Origin: an uncultured Bacteroides sp.
GTDB lineage: Bacteria; Bacteroidota; Bacteroidia; Bacteroidales; Bacteroidaceae
Assembly (NCBI GenBank): GCA_944322285.1
Contig: CALUOR010000003.1
Coordinates: 62,001-126,000, forward strand
Direction of reading: 5' to 3'
Length of the DNA: 64,000 nt
Below the pieces are notes generated by a model that saw nothing but the letters and a program-made list of their open reading frames with translations, did no database searches and was not told where the DNA came from. Below are positions 25,500 through 33,756 of the stretch, one piece after another. Positions within the stretch are counted from its first letter, which is position 1, and every line of letters begins with the position of its first letter. The translations under genes and the position numbers were made by a program.

Positions 25500-26172
25500 C
25501 ATGGAAGCAGGCCTGCCGAATCTCGTACTTGATGTAGCAGCATTCGGTCTTGCGCAAGTCGCGCAATACTTCCGCCAAAACCAGTTTCAGTGTGTCGGGG
25601 GCGACGTCCTGCATGGGGCGTCCGTCCTCGTCTTCCACTTTTTCAAAACGTTTCCAGCTGATGTCGAATGTGGTGCCGTACATGTGGGTGGAGCGGGAAG
25701 ACGCATTGGTGTTGCGGCGGCGCAGGCGTTTCACGTCATTGCCGGTGCGAAGCACGGATGTCACAATGATTTTGTTCGGATTCAGTCCCTTGGAAGTCAG
25801 GGAGTCCAAGAAGTTCTGCCCGATGGTATCCAGTAGGGAGGCGGCGCCGGGTATCAGATAGGGGATGGAGTGGGTCAGCGAGTCGATGGCATAACGCTCG
25901 TTCTCTTCAATCCGCACTAACCGGTCAGTCAGGTGCTCCGCATCTTCCCGTGAGGCGATGGGCTCGATGCCGATGGTTTGCGCAATGTTCAATTGCTTTT
26001 GGTTTAAGTCGCCGAAGGTGCGGCTAAAGTTGGCTACCCCGTGGATATTGCGTGGTTCGTTCATCTTCATGGACATGTCTTTTTCCTTGCATCCGGCAAA
26101 GGTTGATGTCAGTGTGAGCCCTCCTAATAAAAGGAAGGGCAAGGCGTGTTGTTTAAATGCAGTTCTTTTCAT
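25480..26172 (-). CDS. DUF5715 lipoprotein, M15-peptidase-like fold
   Basis: The 230-residue protein is taken from ATG 26172 (MKRTAFKQHALPFLLLGGLT), with a lipoprotein-like signal ending near TFAGC. The C-terminal half has SSRSTHMYGTTFDISW, in which the His and the Asp seven residues later match zinc ligands of M15 D-Ala-D-Ala peptidases, and a later CFHVTT histidine could be the third ligand. DUF5715 is a Bacteroidetes family of this type. It may cut or bind peptidoglycan peptides in the periplasm. It overlaps the end of nnr and is divergent from rpsF, with palindrome array B between. Confidence 0.75.
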   Translation of the reverse strand: MKRTAFKQHALPFLLLGGLTLTSTFAGCKEKDMSMKMNEPRNIHGVANFSRTFGDLNQKQLNIAQTIGIEPIASREDAEHLTDRLVRIEENERYAIDSLTHSIPYLIPGAASLLDTIGQNFLDSLTSKGLNPNKIIVTSVLRTGNDVKRLRRRNTNASSRSTHMYGTTFDISWKRFEKVEDEDGRPMQDVAPDTLKLVLAEVLRDLRKTECCYIKYEIRQACFHVTTRRP

Positions 26173-26242
26173 ATACCATATTATATATACTGAATGTTTC
26201 AAGGGTGTGGCTGCAAATGACATGGGAGATATACTCCGTGGA

Positions 26243-26330
26243 CAAAGTATTATTGCTTCGCGGGCAAAATATTATTGCTTCGCGGGCAAAGTATCATTGC
26301 TTCTTATGCAAAGTAAGTATGGCTTCCTTG
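26243..26330. repeat. palindrome array B, four units, 22 bp period
   Basis: Units start at 26243, 26265, 26287 and 26309, exactly 22 bases apart. The first three begin CAAAGTAT or CAAAATAT and continue with TATTGCTTCGCGGG or a variant; the fourth is diverged (CAAAGTAAGTATGGCTTCC). Within the array GCAA and TTGC words form overlapping dyads. It lies between the divergent DUF5715 and rpsF genes. Confidence 0.8.
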
Positions 26331-26422
26331 TATTGCAGTGTCTGTCGGGCTGCAAAAATAGGTAAAGATTGCGAGAAGGACAAGGAAATTGAAGTCGCAT
26401 GAGAAAAATAATGCGCGAAAAG

Positions 26423-26453
26423 TTTGTAACTCAAAATAAAAAGCGTACCTTTG
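26423..26453 (+). promoter_or_regulatory. rpsF-rpsR-rplI operon promoter
   Basis: A -33 TTTG (26423-26426) and a -7 TACCTTTG (26446-26453) are 19 bases apart, close to the Bacteroidetes consensus. The rpsF start lies 44 bases downstream. Confidence 0.7.
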
Positions 26454-26497
26454 CACCGCGAAAATTAAAACCAATAAAATTTTTTAATTAAACAAGT

Positions 26498-26842
26498 ATG
26501 AATCAATACGAAACCGTTTTCATTTTGACTCCCGTTTTGTCTGATGTTCAGATGAAGGAAGCGGTAGACAAATTCAAAGGTATCCTTACTGCTGAAGGTG
26601 CCGAGATTGTAAATGAAGAGAACTGGGGACTGAGAAAGTTGGCTTATCCTATTCAGAAAAAGTCCACAGGCTTCTATCAGCTGATTGAGTTCAATGCAGA
26701 GCCGTCTGTCATTGCCAAGTTGGAAGTTAACTTCCGTCGTGATGAGCGTGTTATCCGCTTTCTGACTTTCAAGCAGGATAAGTTTGCCGCTGAATATGCC
26801 GCAAAGAGAAGAAATTTAAAATCAACTAAAAAGGAGGATTAA
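26498..26842 (+). CDS. rpsF: 30S ribosomal protein S6
   Basis: S6 binds S18 in the platform of the small subunit. The 114-residue protein begins [16 protein letters not shown], the family start, and has the central [22 protein letters not shown] segment and [15 protein letters not shown] near the end, followed by a basic tail. It is the first gene of the conserved rpsF-rpsR-rplI operon and has a good promoter upstream. rpsR starts 2 bases after its stop. Confidence 0.99.
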   Translation: MNQYETVFILTPVLSDVQMKEAVDKFKGILTAEGAEIVNEENWGLRKLAYPIQKKSTGFYQLIEFNAEPSVIAKLEVNFRRDERVIRFLTFKQDKFAAEYAAKRRNLKSTKKED

Positions 26843-26844
26843 TC

Positions 26845-27117
26845 ATGACACAACAAGTACAATCAGAAATCAGATATTTAACTCCGCCATCAGTAGACGT
26901 TAAGAAGAAAAAATATTGCCGTTTCAAAAAGAGCGGTATCAAGTATATCGATTATAAGGATCCTGAGTTCCTGAAGAAATTCCTGAACGAACAGGGAAAA
27001 ATTCTTCCGCGCCGTATTACGGGTACTTCGTTGAAGTATCAGCGTCGTGTAGCTCAGGCTGTTAAGCGTGCACGTCACTTGGCTTTGCTGCCTTATGTAA
27101 CTGACTTGATGAAATAA
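26845..27117 (+). CDS. rpsR: 30S ribosomal protein S18
   Basis: The 90-residue protein has the S18 hallmarks [37 protein letters not shown] in part, and [20 protein letters not shown], the RNA-binding region. It is preceded by a strong Shine-Dalgarno sequence (AAGGAGG, 26831-26837), unusual in Bacteroidetes where most genes in this window lack one; it may secure translation of this internal operon gene. It pairs with S6 in the ribosome. Confidence 0.99.
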   Translation: MTQQVQSEIRYLTPPSVDVKKKKYCRFKKSGIKYIDYKDPEFLKKFLNEQGKILPRRITGTSLKYQRRVAQAVKRARHLALLPYVTDLMK

Positions 27118-27135
27118 TAAGGAGGAGGAGTAAGT

Positions 27136-27585
27136 ATGGAAATTATATTGAAAGAAGATGTAATCAACTTGGGTTACAAGAACGACATCGTAAATGTAAA
27201 GTCTGGCTATGGCCGTAACTACCTCATCCCGACAGGTAAAGCTGTTATCGCATCACCCTCTGCCAAGAAAATGCTGGCTGAAGAGTTGAAGCAACGCGCA
27301 CACAAGCTGGAGAAGATTAAGAAGGATGCCGAGGAATTGGCTGCTAAACTGGAAGGCGTATCTTTGACGATTGCTACCAAGGTCAGCTCTACGGGTACTA
27401 TCTTCGGTTCGGTTGGCAATATTCAGATTGCTGAAGAATTGGCCAAGTTGGGTCACAACATTGATCGTAAGCTCATCGTGGTTAAGGATGCTGTGAAGGA
27501 AGTAGGTAACTATAAGGCTATCGTAAAACTTCACAAGGAAGTTTCTGTAGAAATTCCTTTCGAAGTGGTTGCAGAAGAAGCATAA
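27136..27585 (+). CDS. rplI: 50S ribosomal protein L9
   Basis: L9 is a two-domain protein at the base of the L1 stalk. The 149-residue protein begins [19 protein letters not shown] and has the signature [17 protein letters not shown] in the N domain, a long connecting helix rich in Lys and Glu (about residues 43-75), and the C domain with [12 protein letters not shown] purine-rich ribosome site (GGAGGAGGAG) precedes the start. It is the last gene of the operon and is followed by a stem-loop shared with prmA. Confidence 0.99.
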   Translation: MEIILKEDVINLGYKNDIVNVKSGYGRNYLIPTGKAVIASPSAKKMLAEELKQRAHKLEKIKKDAEELAAKLEGVSLTIATKVSSTGTIFGSVGNIQIAEELAKLGHNIDRKLIVVKDAVKEVGNYKAIVKLHKEVSVEIPFEVVAEEA

Positions 27586-27611
27586 TTGTAAATAGCTTTG
27601 ATAATAGATGG

Positions 27612-27646
27612 AAAAACCGGCGCTCATTACGAGTTGCCGGTTTTTT
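27612..27646. terminator. bidirectional terminator between rplI and prmA
   Basis: AAAACCGGC and GCCGGTTTT arms enclose about 14 bases, with A-rich and T-rich flanks on either side, so it can end transcription from both convergent genes. Confidence 0.85.
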
Positions 27647-27664
27647 CATTGATGTGCATGGGCC

Positions 27665-28507
27665 TTACTTTGTGAAGGCAAGTGTAGTCCAATGGTTTTT
27701 CTCTCGTTCCTCTGTATAGTGTAAGCCCAATCTTTCGGCTTCGCTCCGGAGTGTGGGGATGTCTTCGGTGTAGAATCCGCTTATCAACAACATGGCTCCT
27801 TGGCTCATCCGTGCCACGTAGTGGCGCATGTCTGCTAGCAGAATATTACGGTTGATGTTGGCTATTACGACATCGAAGGGACCTTTGTCCGTCAGGGAAG
27901 AAGCATCGCCTTGGTAGACATGAATGCCGTCCAAATGGTTTAGCGCGATGTTCTCCAGTGAGTTGCGTACGCACCAGTCGTCAATGTCTATGGCTGTGCA
28001 GGAAGACGCGCCGCGCATACGTGCCAAGATGGCGAGGATGGACGTGCCGCATCCCATGTCGAGCACTCTTTTTCCTTGCAAGTCTGTGTCCAATAGTTCG
28101 CTGATGATGAGGCTGGTCGTTTCATGGTGCCCTGTGCCGAAAGCCATTTGCGGATTGATGACAATGTCGTATTCGACTTGCGGCACATCCTGATGGAACG
28201 TGCTGTGGATGACGCACCGGTCGCCTATCACGATGGGCTGGAAGAAATTTTTTTCCCATTCTTCATTCCAATCCTTGTCTTCGGCTTCTGTGTAACTGTA
28301 AGTGATGTCCGTGCCTGGCAGTGGATAGTCGGCTATCGCCTGCCGGAGATTTTCTTCTTTATAAAGGTCGGCTTGGATATAGGCGGCAATGCCGTCCGGC
28401 CTTTCTACAAAACTCTCAAATCCTGCATCGGCCAGTACGGCACTCAGGACATCGTTCACGGTTTCGGTGCAGGGCGTTGTGCGGAAAATAAATTCTAAAT
28501 ATTTCAT
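27665..28507 (-). CDS. prmA: ribosomal protein L11 methyltransferase
   Basis: PrmA trimethylates ribosomal protein L11 with S-adenosylmethionine. The 280-residue protein has an N-terminal alpha/beta substrate domain (about residues 1-110) and a Rossmann methyltransferase domain with VINPQMAFGTGHHETT, motif I VLDMGCGTSILAILA, and the FDVVIANINRNIL motif typical of PrmA (N-I-N). The length is normal. It is convergent with rplI, so the ribosomal neighbourhood fits its role. A possible -7 box (TATCTTTG on the minus strand) lies at 28600-28607. Confidence 0.95.
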   Translation of the reverse strand: MKYLEFIFRTTPCTETVNDVLSAVLADAGFESFVERPDGIAAYIQADLYKEENLRQAIADYPLPGTDITYSYTEAEDKDWNEEWEKNFFQPIVIGDRCVIHSTFHQDVPQVEYDIVINPQMAFGTGHHETTSLIISELLDTDLQGKRVLDMGCGTSILAILARMRGASSCTAIDIDDWCVRNSLENIALNHLDGIHVYQGDASSLTDKGPFDVVIANINRNILLADMRHYVARMSQGAMLLISGFYTEDIPTLRSEAERLGLHYTEEREKNHWTTLAFTK

Positions 28508-28567
28508 TGTTTTGACGTTAGTATGTTAAATACTCCATTTAGATTGGCATGGTTCTTAAACTTTTAG

Positions 28568-28575
28568 TATATTTG
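28568..28575 (+). promoter_or_regulatory. -7 promoter box upstream of the aromatic-rich exported protein gene
   Basis: TATATTTG matches TAnnTTTG; the start codon at 28720 would then have a leader of about 140 bases. It is divergent from a box for prmA at 28600-28607. Confidence 0.4.
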
Positions 28576-28719
28576 TTTGTCCTAAGAATACAATGCTTGC
28601 AAAGATAGGCTGAATTTGGGAAAGCACCTATGTTTCGCGGAGTTTTTTTCAATCTTTGGACGAGGCGGAGACAAAATGCCTTCTAAGCAAACATTATGTG
28701 AAACTTAAAACTTACAGAT

Positions 28720-30036
28720 ATGAAAAAGGTTGTTTTTTTATCGCTTTTAGCTTTGTGCCTCCCGTGGATGCTCGCGGCGCAGAGTGTAGGAGATGACCTT
28801 TACTATGTTCCGAAGAAAAAGACGGAGCAAAAGGAGGAAAAGAACGCGAATAACTCGGGCATACGCCGTGCACCCGAGAATGTGATAGTGGTGGAGACGC
28901 AGAAACCGGTTGTCAGTGTAGCTTCTTCGGGAACAACCACCGTGGTTGTGAAAGACAAGAAGGGCAATGTGCGCGATGTGGACGAATATAATCGCCGGTA
29001 TGACGCGAAGGAATACAACTTCTCGCAAGCGGAAGATACATTCTATATTGAGGAAAAGGCGGTGCCCGACCCCGATGGAGAATGGGTTAACGGCTTTGAA
29101 GGCTCGCAGGACGATTATGAATATGCCATGCGCATCATCCGTTTCCGCAATCCGCGTTACGCCATCAGCATCAGCAGTCCGCTTTATTGGGACGTGGTCT
29201 ATGGGCTGAACTCGTGGGATTGGAATGTGTATACTGACGGGCTTTATGCCTATGCATTCCCGACCTTTACCAACCGCCTCTGGTGGGACTGGCGATACAA
29301 TTGGAGCTGGGGCTGGCCTTATTACGGATGGAATTGGGGCTGGAGCGGCTTCTATTTTGGCTGGGGAGGTTTCTACGCCGGCTGGAGTGGCTGGTATGGT
29401 CCCGGCTGGGGTTGGCATCATCCTTATTATGGTCCGGGTTGGGGCTGGCATCATCACCATCATCCCGGTTATTGGGGACCGCGCAACACGTATACTGCAC
29501 GGCGTTCGGTGGGACGTAGCTCCTATCGGGCTGGAGGATCCGTTGTGAATGGTGGAGGTGCAGTACGTACGTCGGCTACCCGTACCTACGGTTCATCTTC
29601 TTATAGAGAGGGTGTACGAGGAAGTTCTACAGGTGTGCGCCGTGTAGTAGGCACACGTTCTGCAACGGATGTTTCTACGGGGAGCAGTGTGAATCGTTCT
29701 TCTTATTCCCGTGACAATGCTTATACCCGTCCTAATAGAGGTAGCGGGACACGTGTGGAAACATCATCGGGCGCAGGTGTGAATACAAACAGAGGAACTT
29801 ATACACGTAGCAGTTCGCGCCGTTCCTCAGGCGCTACTTATAGCAGAGGAAGCTCTCGCTCAACGACACGTTCTTATTCACCGTCCAATCATACAAACCG
29901 CCGCTCAACATTCAGCAATCCTTCACGTAGCAGCTCGTCTTCGCACGGCAGTTTCCGTTCGGGTGGCGGTAGCAGTTCGCGTAGTTATGGAGGTGGTGGA
30001 GCAACGCGTTCAGGCGGTGGCTCTAGAAGAAGATGA
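28720..30036 (+). CDS. exported aromatic/glycine-rich low-complexity protein
   Basis: The 438-residue protein has a signal peptide (MKKVVFLSLLALCLPWMLAA), an acidic folded-looking region up to about residue 175, then a stretch of about 75 residues built from Gly, Trp, Tyr and Phe with runs such as WSWGWPYYGWNWGW, and a His run (HHHHH). The last 170 residues are basic and Ser/Arg/Gly/Thr-rich. It is not recognised. The composition suggests a surface or extracellular adhesive, metal-binding or phase-separating protein, but this is inference. The gene for a FadL-like barrel follows 40 bases downstream. Confidence 0.8.
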   Translation: MKKVVFLSLLALCLPWMLAAQSVGDDLYYVPKKKTEQKEEKNANNSGIRRAPENVIVVETQKPVVSVASSGTTTVVVKDKKGNVRDVDEYNRRYDAKEYNFSQAEDTFYIEEKAVPDPDGEWVNGFEGSQDDYEYAMRIIRFRNPRYAISISSPLYWDVVYGLNSWDWNVYTDGLYAYAFPTFTNRLWWDWRYNWSWGWPYYGWNWGWSGFYFGWGGFYAGWSGWYGPGWGWHHPYYGPGWGWHHHHHPGYWGPRNTYTARRSVGRSSYRAGGSVVNGGGAVRTSATRTYGSSSYREGVRGSSTGVRRVVGTRSATDVSTGSSVNRSSYSRDNAYTRPNRGSGTRVETSSGAGVNTNRGTYTRSSSRRSSGATYSRGSSRSTTRSYSPSNHTNRRSTFSNPSRSSSSSHGSFRSGGGSSSRSYGGGGATRSGGGSRRR

Positions 30037-30076
30037 GACAGTATGCTTCATTGTTTAGTTTGATAGGAAAAGGAAT

Positions 30077-31720
30077 ATGAAAAATAAACTAATAATTCTG
30101 ACCGCATTGGGATTAGGTTTGGCTTTAACCTCTGTCAAGGCACAAACCGTTTATGACGCGGCTAAAATAGTAGATAGTGATTTGAATGGTACGGCCCGCT
30201 TTGTCGCTATGGGAGGTGCCATGAGCGCGTTGGGCGGAGATATATCTACCATGGGGACTAATCCAGCCGGTATAGGCATTTATCGTAGTCATGATTTTGC
30301 CACTTCTTTCGGCTTTTCCTCTTATGGCTCCGAGTCCAACTATATGGGCAATACGATGAACGTGGACAAGATGCGCGGTTCGTTTGATAATTTAGGTTTT
30401 GTCTTTTCATCCAAGATAGGAAATCTGACTGCCTTGCGATATGTGAATTTCGGTTTTAATTACCATAAGTCAAAATCCTTCTTTGGCAATATGGAAATGG
30501 GTGGGGGGCTTGGCCTGTTGTCCCAAACCTATTACATGGCCGACCAAGCTTATGGCATCACCGGTTGGGGCAGTGATCCTTATATGGATAATAAGATTGG
30601 ATGGCTTTCAGTGTTGGGCTATGACGGTTGGTTGATTACGGATGTGACTTCCCAGGTGACAGACACTCCTCTGCTGGATGATAACGACAATCAGGTGTCA
30701 GATGTGAATGGAAATCTTTTGTATCGTACACCGGGAGTATATACCGGTTTGTATGACAATGGCAATGCTTCCTACCGCTCGGAACAACGGGGAGGAATTG
30801 ACCAATACGATTTTAATGTGGCGTTCAACATCAAGGACCGGGTGTATTTAGGACTTACCTTGGGCATTTATTCGGTAGATTATAATAAATATACCATTTA
30901 TGGAGAAGATTACGGAGGTGGGGAATATTACACGCTCACCAGCAACAATCAAATTGTAGGCTCCGGTTTCGACCTCAAAATGGGTGCCATTATACGTCCT
31001 TTTGAATACTCTCCCTTGCGCATTGGTTTGGCGGTGCATACGCCTACTTTCTATAGTTTGGATTATCGGACCCGCGCTTATGTGGAGTCGTCTGTCTATG
31101 ACCCTGTGACGGGACGAAACGAACCGGCCTCAGTCGCAACGGAAGATATTGTTTATGGCGACATGATACGTGAGTTCAAACTTCGTACTCCGTGGACATA
31201 TAATGTTAGCTTGGGCTATACCGTAGGCAGTAGTTTAGCCATTGGTGCAGAGTATGAGTTTCAAAATTATTCGTCGATGGAGTTTCGCGATTCTCAAGGG
31301 TATTCCGATTTGTTTGAATATGAAAATAGCACAACTCCAATGATGAAAGGAGTAAGTACTTTCCGTGTGGGCTTGGAGTATAAGGTAATTCCTCAGTTTG
31401 CTTTCCGTGCAGGTTATAACTATCGCTCAGCTATCTTCAATGAAGATGCTTATAAAGATTTGCCTATCAATTCTATTCAGACTGATACGGATTTTTCCAA
31501 CACTGGGTCATTGAATAACTATACGTTGGGTATCGGTTATCGGGGAAAATACTTCTATGCGGACTTGGCTTATAAGTATACTACTTGTAAATCGGATTTT
31601 TATCCGTTTGTGAATAACTTTTATTCAAATGGCACCCTTAGTGAAGTGGCTTCTCCAGAGGTTACGAAAGTGACCGATACGCGTAGCCAGGTATTATTTA
31701 CAATAGGCATGCGTTTTTAA
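30077..31720 (+). CDS. FadL/OmpP1-like outer-membrane transporter
   Basis: The 547-residue protein has a signal peptide ending near VKAQ and a start region TARFVAMGGAMSALGGDIS followed by MGTNPAGIGIYR, the hallmark N terminus of Bacteroidetes OmpP1/FadL/TodX-type barrels (A-x-G-x-A-x-x-A-x-x-N-P-A). The rest has alternating strands with aromatic girdles and ends in IGMRF, with a C-terminal Phe. It should form a 14-strand barrel for hydrophobic substrates. It follows the aromatic-rich exported protein gene on the same strand. Confidence 0.85.
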   Translation: MKNKLIILTALGLGLALTSVKAQTVYDAAKIVDSDLNGTARFVAMGGAMSALGGDISTMGTNPAGIGIYRSHDFATSFGFSSYGSESNYMGNTMNVDKMRGSFDNLGFVFSSKIGNLTALRYVNFGFNYHKSKSFFGNMEMGGGLGLLSQTYYMADQAYGITGWGSDPYMDNKIGWLSVLGYDGWLITDVTSQVTDTPLLDDNDNQVSDVNGNLLYRTPGVYTGLYDNGNASYRSEQRGGIDQYDFNVAFNIKDRVYLGLTLGIYSVDYNKYTIYGEDYGGGEYYTLTSNNQIVGSGFDLKMGAIIRPFEYSPLRIGLAVHTPTFYSLDYRTRAYVESSVYDPVTGRNEPASVATEDIVYGDMIREFKLRTPWTYNVSLGYTVGSSLAIGAEYEFQNYSSMEFRDSQGYSDLFEYENSTTPMMKGVSTFRVGLEYKVIPQFAFRAGYNYRSAIFNEDAYKDLPINSIQTDTDFSNTGSLNNYTLGIGYRGKYFYADLAYKYTTCKSDFYPFVNNFYSNGTLSEVASPEVTKVTDTRSQVLFTIGMRF

Positions 31721-31746
31721 TGGACACATTATTTCTTCCTATAGGA

Positions 31747-31805
31747 GGAGATTCTTGCTGAAAGCAGTCACTATTGAACTTTCAGAAAGAGTCTCCCCTT
31801 TTATA
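31747..31805 (+). terminator. terminator downstream of the FadL-like gene
   Basis: An imperfect stem pairs GGAGATTCTTGCTGAAAG (31747 onward) with CTTTCAGAAAGAGTCTCC (to 31796), followed by a T-rich run (CCTTTTATATTTTT). Confidence 0.7.
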
Positions 31806-31841
31806 TTTTTACACATGGAATGAAGAAATAAATGCTTGATG

Positions 31842-31903
31842 TGCCAAAGTGGCAGCATAAACTTACTTTTATGTCATCTTTGACAAGAACTGCCATTTTG
31901 GCA
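31842..31903. promoter_or_regulatory. repeated TGCCA-N3-TGGCA dyads upstream of grpE
   Basis: TGCCA-AAG-TGGCA (31842-31854) and TGCCA-TTT-TGGCA (31891-31903) have identical arms and spacing and start 49 bases apart. A related dyad TGTCA-N4-TGACA is at 31872-31885. They end 61 bases before the grpE start. They look like operator sites for the chaperone operon; the second dyad followed by TTTTTGT also loosely resembles a sigma-54 promoter. Confidence 0.6.
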
Positions 31904-31964
31904 AAGTTTTTGTAGGCGAAGGACTAAGAATTAAATAAGATAATAATAAAAAAGTATAAATAAT

Positions 31965-32564
31965 ATGGATCCAAAAGAAAAGAACATAAAGGACGAGGAA
32001 ATGCAGGCAAAACATGTTGCCCAAGAAGAGAAAGAGGAATCTGATAAGGAAATGGATTCTCAAGATAAAGAGCAAGAAAATGAAACATCTGCAAGTGAGG
32101 AAGAAAAACTGGAGACAGAACTGAAAGCCTTGCAGGAAGAACGTGACACGCTAAAAGACAAGTATCTGCGCCTCTCTGCCGAGTTTGACAACTACCGTAA
32201 GCGCACCATGAAAGAGAAAGCCGAATTAGTGCTGAACGGAGGTGAAAAGAGCATTACCAGTATTCTTCCCGTAGTGGATGACTTGGAGCGTGCCTTGAAG
32301 AATATGGAGACCGCCCAGGATGTGGAAGCCGTGCGTAGTGGCGTGGAGTTGATATACAACAAGTTTATGTCCGTTTTGGGACAAAATGGCGTGAAAGTGA
32401 TTGAGACGAAAGACCAACTCTTAAACACGGACTTTCATGAGGCCATAGCCGTCATTCCTGCACCGACCGAAGAACAGAAGGGTAAGATTTTGGATTGTGT
32501 ACAAACGGGATATACGCTAAATGACAAGGTAATCCGTCATGCGAAAGTGGTAGTCGGAGAATAA
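31965..32564 (+). CDS. grpE: nucleotide exchange factor GrpE
   Basis: GrpE releases ADP from DnaK. The 199-residue protein has a long acidic N-terminal region (about 60 residues rich in Glu, Lys and Asp), a coiled coil (LKALQEERDTLKDKYLRLSA), then the conserved AEFDNYRKRTMKEK and the C-terminal beta domain with GVKVIETKDQLLNTDFHEAI and GYTLNDKVIRHAKVVVG. It is followed after 10 bases by dnaJ, as in the standard Bacteroidetes order; dnaK is not in the window. The dyads upstream suggest joint heat-shock control. Confidence 0.97.
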   Translation: MDPKEKNIKDEEMQAKHVAQEEKEESDKEMDSQDKEQENETSASEEEKLETELKALQEERDTLKDKYLRLSAEFDNYRKRTMKEKAELVLNGGEKSITSILPVVDDLERALKNMETAQDVEAVRSGVELIYNKFMSVLGQNGVKVIETKDQLLNTDFHEAIAVIPAPTEEQKGKILDCVQTGYTLNDKVIRHAKVVVGE

Positions 32565-32574
32565 ATAAGGAGCT

Positions 32575-33741
32575 ATGGAGAAAAGAGATTACTATGAGGT
32601 GTTAGGCGTGGACAAAAAGGCGTCCGCCGATGAAATAAAGAAAGCCTATCGCAAGAAAGCCATTCAATATCACCCTGACCGCAATCCGGGCGACAAGGAG
32701 GCTGAAGAGAAATTCAAGGAAGCTGCCGAGGCATACGATGTGTTGAGCAATCCTGACAAGCGTGCCCGGTACGACCAGTTCGGCTTTGCGGGAATGAGCG
32801 GAGCAGCAGGCAACGGAGGGCCGTTTGGAGGCTTTGGCGGAAGCATGTCTATGGATGATATTTTCTCTATGTTTGGAGATATCTTTGGCGGACGTGGCGG
32901 TTTTGGCGGCTTTAGTGGCTTTGGTGGAGGCGGTGGTTCGCAACAACGTCGTTTCCGAGGCTCGGACCTGCGTGTTAAAGTGAAGCTTTCTTTGAAAGAA
33001 GTGGCTACCGGCGTGGAGAAGAAGTTTAAGCTGAAGAAATACGTACCTTGTAGTCATTGCCATGGCACGGGAGCGGAAGGAACCGGAGGCACGGAAACTT
33101 GTCCTACATGTAAGGGCACGGGAAGCGTAGTACGCACCCAACAGACTATATTAGGCACGATGCAAACTCGTTCAACATGTCCGACTTGTGGTGGTGAAGG
33201 GAAAATAATCAAGAATAAATGTAAGGAATGTGCCGGTGAAGGCATCGTTTATGGCGAGGAAGTGGTAACGGTAAAGATTCCTGCCGGTGTGGCTGAAGGC
33301 ATGCAACTTACGATGAACGGAAAGGGCAATGCCGGCAAACATGGAGGCATACCGGGTGATCTGCTGATTTATATTGAAGAAGAGCCAGACAAAGAACTGA
33401 TTCGTGAAGATAACGACCTGATATACAATTTGCTGCTGAGCGTTCCTACCGCAGCTTTGGGTGGTGCCGTGGAGATACCTACCGTAGATGGCAAAGTAAA
33501 GGTTAAGATTGAGCCGGGCACCCAGCCGGGTAAAGTGCTCCGTCTTCGCGGGAAAGGACTTCCAAGCGTAAATGGTTATGGCACGGGCGATTTGCTGGTT
33601 AATGTCAGTGTCTATATTCCTGAAACATTGAGCAAGGAAGAAAAGAAACAGATGGAAGATTGGGACAAGTCTGAAAACTTTATACCGAATACGTCCATTA
33701 AAGAAAAGATATTCCGCAAATTCAAGAGCTTGTTCGATTGA
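32575..33741 (+). CDS. dnaJ: chaperone DnaJ
   Basis: DnaJ stimulates the DnaK ATPase and delivers unfolded proteins. The 388-residue protein is full length: J domain with YHPDRNPGD (the HPD motif near residue 35), a Gly/Phe-rich linker ([13 protein letters not shown]), four zinc repeats ([32 protein letters not shown]) and the C-terminal substrate domains with [15 protein letters not shown]. It forms an operon with grpE and is followed after 15 bases by tex on the same strand. Confidence 0.98.
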   Translation: MEKRDYYEVLGVDKKASADEIKKAYRKKAIQYHPDRNPGDKEAEEKFKEAAEAYDVLSNPDKRARYDQFGFAGMSGAAGNGGPFGGFGGSMSMDDIFSMFGDIFGGRGGFGGFSGFGGGGGSQQRRFRGSDLRVKVKLSLKEVATGVEKKFKLKKYVPCSHCHGTGAEGTGGTETCPTCKGTGSVVRTQQTILGTMQTRSTCPTCGGEGKIIKNKCKECAGEGIVYGEEVVTVKIPAGVAEGMQLTMNGKGNAGKHGGIPGDLLIYIEEEPDKELIREDNDLIYNLLLSVPTAALGGAVEIPTVDGKVKVKIEPGTQPGKVLRLRGKGLPSVNGYGTGDLLVNVSVYIPETLSKEEKKQMEDWDKSENFIPNTSIKEKIFRKFKSLFD

Positions 33742-33756
33742 CCCTGTTAATAAAGT

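Noticed and set aside
31891-31915. sigma-54 promoter of grpE
   Set aside because: TGGCA followed by TTTTTGT loosely fits a -24/-12 element, but the -12 GC is missing; I list the dyads only as candidate operators.
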